Assembly (NCBI GenBank): GCA_011799875.1
Contig: CM022303.1
Span: 549,399,368-549,463,367 of the forward strand
Direction: 5' to 3'
From: Thinopyrum elongatum
Lineage: Eukaryota > Streptophyta > Magnoliopsida > Poales > Poaceae
DNA: 64,000 bases
The notes under the pieces: model-generated
Told to the model about the DNA's origin: nothing
Seen by the model: only the letters and a program-made list of their open reading frames with translations
Database searches by the model: none
Position numbers and translations under genes: made by a program
Part shown: positions 56,184 to 64,000 of the stretch, piece after piece
Layout of the letters: each line of letters starts with the position of its first letter
Numbering within the stretch: the stretch's first letter is position 1

Positions 56184-58310
56184 TGTAGGGGAACACGACA
56201 GAAAACGAAAATTTTCGGTATAGCGAGCACGCCCAGGACCACTATGGAGACTGCATACAAGGTTTGATCTGATCTGTACCGACTCGAAGCGCAGCGGAAG
56301 AAGAGTCGGTGGAGATCGTTGGTGCAGATCCCCGCAGCTAGGATTTACAACCTCCCAACCGTGAGGATGTACTCCCTCGTCGGACAGCCCTTCGGGAGGC
56401 GGTCGGACAGTCCCCCGGACGATGTCGCGGATAGCCCATCGGGAGGACCCTCGAAACTCGAACGGAGACTCGGACAGCCCTTCGGGAGGACACTCGAATA
56501 GACCCTCGGGCAAAAGACCGAAACTACGACCTCTCTATGGGGTTGCACACATACGGTGTCAGCTATCCGGTAGGGCTTCGCCGTCCAGAGCTAGTTCCTG
56601 CCGCAACCCAGACAGCCTTTCGGCTCTACGAAACTCTTTTCGTGGGAGGGAGAGAAGAAGCCAGATAATGCATGGCATGTGTATGAGAGCAAGGGATGAA
56701 GATATGGCAGCCCCCATCTCCTCTATTTATAGGAAACCCAAGGGGTAGGGTGGTTTTACAAGAAAACCCAAAATGCACATGGATGAAGTCCTTCCACAAG
56801 GACCCAAGTGAGAAATCAAGGGACAAGTGGGGGCTCCAAGGAGGAGCCCCCATGTGGCTGGCCATCTCCTTGTAGGGGCCCCCAAGGGGGCCTCATCCAT
56901 CCATGTCACCCCCAAAAATATCTTGGGACAAATCCCAAAAATAATGGTTTTCCAAAAAAATAACCATAAAGCTGATTTTCACTATTCACGATGACATTTT
57001 TCAGCGTCCGTTCGAACTGACAATATTTATGTGGGCTTAGAACATTTCCAGTACCCACTAAAATAATTTTCAACGCGTTCTGGAACAATTCCAGTTTAGT
57101 GATTTTCATCTGCGAAAAGCATCTGAAGTGGTTCCGGCAGCTCCGGAACATTTCCGGTTTTTCTTCCAGAAAATTCCCAGAAGTTTCCAGAATGATTCTG
57201 GCACCCCCCCAAGAATTATCAGGCATGTGCCGAAACCATTTTGACTTAATGGTATCCCCTAAAACAACTTTTCAGTTTCACCGAAACTCATCCGGTGTTC
57301 TCTCTGCGGAACTTTTCCGCTGTCCAAAACTTTTTCGGTGTCCGAAACTTTTTCTGTGATTTTCTCTCAGACTCCCTGTCTAGTATTCAGCAGATAGATG
57401 ACCCTTAAGCGTGTGACCCTATAGGTTCGGTGAAGCATAGACATGACCTGGAACCCCTTCCGATCAATGATCAACATCGGAGCCGTGGACACCCATATTG
57501 ACCCCTATACCCACACGAATGAATATTCGAGTGAACCTCCAGTTGCCGTGAGCTATTCCTGTTGCTTCGCGATATGTCACAAAACACCCGAGGTGAGATT
57601 TATTGCACCCCCGTGGATCAACAATTTGTCCACTATGCAAGTTACCTCGTTACCGGTTTTGTTCTCTTTTCTCGTTTCCGTGTTTCGGTATCCCAGTGAT
57701 CAAATCACAAGCTGTCTGGCCAGACGATGATGGATACCGTTTCACCGAGAGGGCCCGAGTATATCTCTCCATCGTCGGAGGAGCAAATCCCAATCTTGAG
57801 CTATCTCGTTACTTGCCATACTTTTCCGTGAACCCGTAAGCCGCCGTAATAGCCACCCAGTTACGGATGACGTTTAACAAACCCCAAAGTTCACGAAGCA
57901 AGTATGAAGGAACTCGATACTCTCATGGTCTAAGGAATTATGCAAACATTAACTTCTCTGTGTTATAAACCATTAACTTGTGACGAATGCATCTCATAGC
58001 ATAACATCAATTTGGGTCGATTCAACACAAGTGTTCTACCAACAATTTGTGCCCTCAAAATTGCCGGCATAGACATGCCCATGATCAGGAAAACAGGATC
58101 ATCATGCAATACTCGAGCCAGTCATAGAGGCTTGACCAGGAATACATTTTTCCGTTTATTATCCCACACGTGCACATGAGTTTCCCGCCAAGCCATGTTT
58201 TATTGTAGACTCGAGAATCATTGCAGTTATAGCATGGAACATAAACTTTCATTACAAACCAGGAGATACAAAATAACTGATATTACTGCCTCTAGGGCAT
58301 ATCTCCTACA
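56184..58310 (-). repeat. 5' LTR of copia F
   Basis: 2127 bp, same termini and internal tandem repeats as the left LTR. TATA box CTATAAATAG on the minus strand at 56723-56732. Confidence 0.95.
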
Positions 58311-59730
58311 AGTTTTGTTTAATTATTTGCATTTTTGAGTTCGGGACTGGGAATCCCTATTACCGCCCTTTTCTCGTGCGATGGCGAGTGAATAAACACT
58401 CGACCTGAGAATAACTCGCTTAGCATGGAAGATACCGACCACCTCCTGTCGTTCCATGAATGATCCAGGCACACAAAAAGGATATTTATTTGAAGTTTTT
58501 AGAGGTGGCACATGCAAATTTACTTAGGATGGCAGGGTAATACCGCATATAGGTAGGTATGGTGGACTCATCTGGAATAACTTGGGTTTCAGGTTTTGGA
58601 TGTACAAGCAGAATTCCCACTTAGTACAGGCGAAGGCTAGCAAATAGGTTGAGAAGCGGCCAGCTAGAGAGCAACAACGGTCATGAACATGCATTATGCA
58701 TAAGTAACATTGGACACTAGCATGAGTAGGATATGAACACCATGAACATAAATATCATAGAGGCTATGTTGGTTTTGATTCAACTACATGCATGAACATG
58801 TGCAAAGTCAAGCCACTCGAACGTTCAGAGGAGGATACCATATCATCATACTACATCACAATCATTTTAACGCAATGTTGATATCCAAGATAAATCATTA
58901 TTCACTCCCAGCTACTTATGCATGGCATGAGAAACTATAATCTCTAATTGTCATTGCAAACATGTTTAATCATAATGGGTTGAATCATGGATACTAGGTT
59001 AAACATATTTACAAAAACAGAGCAAGTCGAGTTCATACCCGTTTCTCTCTGCCACGGCCAGTTCATCGAATGTCGTCATTATTGCCTTTCACTTGCACGA
59101 CCGAACGATATGAAAATAATAATAGTGCAAGAGTGCCATGGACTAAGCTGGAATCTGCAAACATTTATTCAACAGGAGAAGACAAGGTAAAATGGGCTCT
59201 TTATTAGATCAACAATTATGCATATGAGAGCCACTCAACATTTTCATTGTGGTCTTCTCCTTGGTACGACTCGAAAGAAAGAAAAGAAATTCAGAGAACC
59301 ATACTGAAATATTTTTGGAGTTTTTGGTTTTATTCGAGAGAAGCAAATAAAAAGGGAAAAGCAAAAACGAGAAAAATATTTACACGGGAAAGCTCCCAAC
59401 AAGCAAAAGAAGAACAAGGAAATCTTTTTGGGTTTTCTTTTTAGTGCTATAGCTAACTACTCTAGAAAGAAAAAGCAAAAAGAAGCTGGAAATATTTTTG
59501 GATTTTCTCAAAGTTTTTCAAACACACAAGAAGAAAGCAAGAAAATAAATTTAAGCATGGCTAATACAATGAAAAAGTGCGAACACCGACAAATGAAATA
59601 TGTGAACATGAATGTAATGTCGGTGAGAAACACGTACTCCCCCAAGCTTAGGCTTTTGGCCTAGCTTGGTAATCAGTCAATAGCCTGGATGATAGTTGGG
59701 GTGCTGAGGAGCAGGCACCCACGGATCCCA
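58311..59730 (-). other. 3' internal region of gypsy E, right part
   Basis: Continues the sequence broken at 48676. Noncoding, with ACTCCCCCAAGCTTAGG at about 59638, a second polypurine-like tract upstream of the terminal one, just downstream of the ATHILA-type ORF. Confidence 0.7.
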
Positions 59731-60684
59731 CTACTGAGGCTTCTCATCTGCTGCAGCCTGGTTGTTCCGGTAGGCGATAATATCCGCAGGCATAATCCTG
59801 TATCCGCCCATGGCAATAGGATCAAACAAAGCAGGTGCAGGCAGTGGAATAATACCATGAGTTCTCACACTAAAAACCAGGTTATAAGGAATAGGAATGT
59901 TAGGATAATCGATAGCAGGAAACTGGTGGTGATTCATAGCCGCGCGATCTAGGTAAACCTTGGGCAAAGGATAATCATGCAGGAGAATCTGAACATTAAA
60001 GCGAGCCGCCAAACGAGTGGCGTAAATGCCTCCATGAATTTTACCCTTGGACTTATTAATGTGGAGGCGACGTGCCACAATAGCTCCCAAGCTATAAGTG
60101 TTGTCGCCCTCTAGTGCATGACGCAAAACAGCAAGGTCTGGTGAACTGAGTGCACCTACCTTCTCTCTAGCAAGCAAGCATTTTGTAATAAAAAGACCAA
60201 AATAATGAACATCAAGAAAATGCAAGCCAGCGGCAGTGATACTCGACACCCCTCTCTCATCAGCCACTGTCAGAGTACGATAGAAGCTTTCAAACTCTGC
60301 GGGCCTAGGCTCTGCCAGACTACCATCAGAAGGAAGCAAGCATATTTCACAAAATTCAGTAAGTGGTATCTGACGGGGTTCAGCATATAAATTAAACTGC
60401 ACTTCAGGGGGGTTATTCCTAGGAAGGAAAGTAAAACTTTGCACAAAGGAATTTGTGAGGAGGTGATACTGTTCGCATTCAGCTGTGATGAAGTCGGTGA
60501 GGCCGACATTAGCAGCATATTGTGCAAACTCTTAAAGGATTCCAACCTCTTCCATGAACGGGGTATGCGGCCATTCGCACGACCGTAGCTCCGCCAATCT
60601 CCGAGTATGGAGATCACTATCAGATGACTCCCCAATCACTCCCTTGGAGTTCTTCTTGGAAGCAAACTTCCTAAAGATACTCAT
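59731..60684 (-). pseudogene. ATHILA ORF-1-type protein of gypsy E, one stop
   Basis: From ATG at 60684 a 317-codon frame is broken only by a TAA at 60532-60534; the part after it is 237 codons from 60444. The central segment (FLDVHYFGLFITKCLLA, SSPDLAVLRHALEGDNTYSLG, GGIYATRLAARF, YLDRAAMNHHQF) resembles the ATHILA ORF-1 family, an extra protein encoded by Athila-lineage gypsy elements whose role is not settled. It lies downstream of gag-protease where pol should come first. I infer the family from memory of its conserved segments. Confidence 0.65.
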
Positions 60685-61555
60685 GTTTTTCCTATGAACA
60701 AAAATTCTGAAATTTTTAGTCCACAAATTTTTCTCAACAAAACTCTACAAAATTGGTAGCAACTACTCATAGGGAAGCATAGAGGCCATAGCAAGCATTC
60801 AAACTACTTAGAACTCTAAGAATTCAACATGCAAGCTCATCTACAGCAGCACCAAGAGCAGCTAATTATTCAAAATATAAACCACTAAAACAAAAACTAA
60901 TTGGACAAACGGAGGAGTCACATAGCAAGCAACAATTCCTTGAAACAGTTTTGGAAACAGAGCTTTGAGCAAAGAGATTGAAATCCGCGGTTTCGGGAGC
61001 AAGAACACGAGAGAGAGAGAGAGCAATGGAGATTTTTTCTGGAGGTAAGTGACGATGTGGGATGAAGGGATAAGTGAGGGGGCCCACATGGGGACCACAA
61101 CCCACCAGGGCGCGCCTGGGGGTCCTGGCGCGCCCAGGTGGGTTGTGCCCACCTGGTGCGCACCTCCCTCTGATATTATTTGCACCAGAAATTCATAAAT
61201 AATCAGAAAAAAATCGTATTAAATTTTCAGGGCATTCTGAGAACTTTTATTTTTGGGTCAATTTTTTATTACACGGGAAAAATCAGAAAACAGAAAAAAC
61301 ATGGCATTTTATTTTATTTAACTAATAGGAACAGAAAATAAAAGGTAGGGATAGAAGGTAGTGCTCACTAAATTCATCAACTTCATACCTCTCAAAAATG
61401 ATCCATTAATAAGGTTGATCAAGTCTTATTAACAACCACTTTCGATTAGCATGAAACCGAAGAACTTTCGTAAATCACTAAGTTACCTCAACGGGGATAT
61501 GAATGTCCCCAACAATAAGCATTTCATTTTCCTTTTTGGTAGTAGGTAGAGGTAG
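60685..61555 (-). other. Spacer of gypsy E with an LTR-like stretch; no pol
   Basis: A GA microsatellite at 61009-61023 and a GC-rich hairpin (61097-61116 with 61127-61146, 19 of 20 paired). Flanking sequence to about 61260 resembles the LTRs of D and E. Reverse transcriptase, RNase H and integrase are absent. Confidence 0.65.
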
Positions 61556-62539
61556 TTAAAAACTTCCAATAGTGATTGTCGGAGATTTTTCAATAACATT
61601 AATACCATTCACTTGGAATTGTTTCTTCGGAAAGTGCACCGTTTGCTCATTACCATTGATATGAAAAGTGACCTTGCTTTTATTGCAATCAATAACAGCC
61701 CCTGCAGTATTCAAGAAGGGTCTACCAAGGATAATCGACATGTTGTCGTCCTCGGGCATCTCAAGTATAACAAAGTCAGTCAAAATAGTAACATTAGCAA
61801 CAACAACGGGCACATCCTCACAAATACCGATAGGTATGGCAGTTGATTTGTCAGCCATTTGCAAAGATATTTCAGTAGGTGTGAGTTTATTCAAATCAAG
61901 TCTTTTATATAAAGAGAAAGGCATAACACTAACACCAGCTCCCAAATCACATAAAGCAGTTTTCACATAATTCTTTTTGATGGAGCAAGGTATAGTTGGT
62001 ATTCCCGGATCTCCAAGTTTTTTAGGTACTCCATCCTTAAAAGTGTAATTAGCAAGCATGGTGGAGATTTCAGCTTCCGGTATTTTTCTCTTATTAGTGA
62101 TGATGTCCTTCATGTACTTTGCATAAGGAGGCATTTTCAAGATATCAGTCAAGCGAGTACGCAAAAAGACTGGCCTCAGCATTTCAGCAAAGCGTTCAAA
62201 TTCTTCATCATCTTTCTTTTTAGTTGTATTAGGTGGAAAAGGCATAGGTTTTTGAACCCACGGTTCTCTTTCCTTACCGTGTTTTCTAGCAATAAAATCT
62301 CTTTTATCATAACGTGTATTCTTGGTTTGTGGGTTATCAAGATCAACAGCTGGTTCTATCTCAACATCATTGTCTGGTTCTTTATTATTTGTTTGAGTTT
62401 CTTCATGAACCTCATCATTATCTTTTTCATTACCAGAAGGTGAATGTTCATTGCCAGATTGAGTTTCAGCATCAGAAATAGAAACATCATTATCATTATC
62501 AGGAGGTTTCTCTACTTCAGGTTCACTAGAAGCATGCAA
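61556..62539 (-). pseudogene. Protease region of gypsy E gag-pro
   Basis: 327 codons: an acidic, Asn/Glu-rich linker (residues 1-80) and then a retropepsin-like domain (about 170-310), with ALCDLGAGVSVMP as the active-site loop (D-L-G in place of the usual D-S/T-G) and IILGRPFLNTAGA near the end. It connects upstream to gag (62755-64000), but a frameshift near the A-rich run at about 62548-62572 and tandem stops separate them. The frame ends at 61556 without running into RT. Confidence 0.8.
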
Positions 62540-62754
62540 AGTCCTATCATTTTTTCCTTTTTCTTTCTAGAAGGACTAGGTGCAGTGGTATTGTTCCTTT
62601 GTGAATCCTGTTCAATTCTTTTTAGGTGTCCCTCAGGATAAAGTGGTTCCTGAGTCATTTTACCTCCTCTAGTTGCAACTCTAACAGGAAAGTCATGTAT
62701 GTTGTTATTCATTTCATCAAGCAATTCTCTTTGAGATTTAGCAACTTGTTCTTA

Positions 62755-64000
62755 CTAGGTTTGTACCATAGAAGCATACTTCCCTACACCTCTAACATCA
62801 TTTGAGATTCTAAATAACAAGTCACTCAAGTGAGCAATCATATCAGAATTGTATTTTAATTGTTTCATAACATTTGCATTGAAGTGATCTTGTTTTCTAA
62901 TGTAATTCTCAAACTCATAAAGGCATTGGCTAGGGTGCATATTGTGAGGATTATCATTATCATTGAATTTCATTAGAGAATTTACTTCTACCACCTTAGG
63001 CAGTGGTGGTGTATTAAGCCCATGTATTTCTTCAATAGGAGGTAAATTTTTGACATCCTCAGCTTTAATACCTTTTTCCTTCATAGATTTCTTTGCCTCT
63101 TGCATATCTTCAGGACTGAGATATAAAATACCCCTCTTCTTTGGAGTGGGTTTAGATGGTGGTTCAGAAAGAGTCCAATCATCATAGTTTTTTAATATGT
63201 TATTCAATAATTCTTCAGCTTGTCCAATAGTTCGTTCCCTGAAAACACAACCAGCACAACTATCTAGGAAATCCCTAGAAGCATCGGTTAGTCCATTATA
63301 GAAGATATCAAGTATTTCATTTTTCTTAAGAGGATGATCAGGCAAAGCATTAAGTAACTGGCAAAGCCTCCCCCAAGCTTGTGGGAGACTCTCTTCTTTA
63401 ATTTGCACAAAGTTAAATATTTCCTGTAAGGCAGCTTGTTTCTTATGAGCAGGAAAATATTTTTCAGAGAAGTAATAAATCATATCCTGGGGACTACGCA
63501 CACAACCAGGAGCAAGAGTATTGTACCAAGCTTTAGCATCACCCTTTAATGAGAACGGAAATAATTTGAGAATATAGTAATAGCGAGTTTTCTCATCATG
63601 AGTAAAAAGGGTGGCTATGTCATTCAACTTAGTAAGATGTGCCACAACAGTCTCAGTTTCATAACCATGGAAAGGATCAGACTCAACCAAAGTAATTAAC
63701 TCTGGGTCGACAAAGAATTCATAATCCTTATCATCAAAAAAGATAGGTGAGGTAGCAAACTTAGGATCATATTGCATTCTAGCATTCAGAGATTTTTCTT
63801 TATACTTGCATAATAATTTCTCTAGGTCATCTCTATCCTTACAAGCAAGAATATCTCTAGTTGTCTCCTAATTCATAACATAACCTTCCGGTACCTTAGG
63901 CAATTCATATCTAGGAGGGCTAGTTCTAGTAGGTGTTTCAAGAGTTTCAGTTTCGAGCTCATCATCAGATTCAACAACATCATGTTGTCTTACTCTAGCA
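62755..64000 (-). pseudogene. Gag of Athila-type gypsy E (runs off the right edge)
   Basis: The long open part (340 codons from 63777) is a retrotransposon gag domain: KGDAKAWYNTL, FSEKYFPAHKKQAALQEIF, ESLPQAWGRLCQLL, YNGLTDASRDFLD. It extends upstream in the same frame to the window edge, with a single TAG at 63868-63870. At the other end TAG-TAA (about 62755-62760) stops it, and recognisable sequence resumes to about 62570 before a frameshift into the protease frame. Gag would form the particle core; these breaks prevent a full product. Confidence 0.85.

Larger units (their letters stand above)
48677..58310 (-). mobile_element. Intact Ty1/copia element F (9.6 kb)
   Basis: Two LTRs of identical length (2127 bp) begin TGTAGGGGAAC and end ATCTCCTACA. 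AGTTT flanks both sides (48672-48676 and 58311-58315). The internal part has a primer site, one uninterrupted gag-pol frame and a polypurine tract. All marks of a complete, recent insertion are present. Confidence 0.95.

Overview
The window looks like intergenic DNA from a large cereal genome, most likely Triticeae (wheat, Aegilops, barley or rye). It holds nested LTR retrotransposons, several with the TGATAACCCACAAGTATAGG-type LTR start common in Triticeae, plus Stowaway MITEs, a CACTA transposon, Helitron termini and broken F-box genes. No bacterial features, rRNA or CRISPR were seen. Names A to F are local labels for the LTR elements.

Layout. (1) 1-3555: Ty3/gypsy element A, minus strand, both LTRs partly seen, with a gag-protease remnant and all of pol deleted. 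(2) 4181-24990: two AT-rich repeat blocks around a palindromic MITE-like sequence, split by a Helitron-type unit (5731-23528). Inside that unit sits a candidate CACTA transposon (9534-21239) with CTA on both sides. It carries a DEDD exonuclease-like ORF, a frameshifted F-box/LRR/FBD gene and a three-exon B3-domain gene, but no visible transposase. (3) 25690-32275: a degraded LINE whose 3' UTR was hit by Ty1/copia element B (26416-32146, TSD CTGGG, pol degenerate). (4) 32392-38664: an F-box/DUF295 gene broken by a 2-bp insertion, MITEs, a glutaredoxin-like gene fragment, AT-rich arrays and a MITE with a perfect 34-bp hairpin. (5) 38665-64000: a four-level nest, all on the minus strand. Gypsy C (3' LTR, antisense B3-like ORF, integrase, RNase H) was entered by gypsy D at 43461, D by Athila-type gypsy E at 46510, and E by copia F (48677-58310, TSD AGTTT). 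The upstream ends of C, D and E lie beyond base 64000.

The only full-length protein-coding unit of an element is copia F: one uninterrupted 1321-codon gag-pol frame between two 2127-bp LTRs differing at about 1.5% of sites by hand count. It is the youngest datable insertion and may be autonomous. E keeps gag-protease and an ATHILA-type ORF but no reverse transcriptase, so it could move only with help from a relative. The most unusual content is transposon-borne host-type genes: a B3 gene inside the CACTA and, independently, an antisense B3-like ORF inside gypsy C. All family calls rest on motifs read by eye; no database search was possible.
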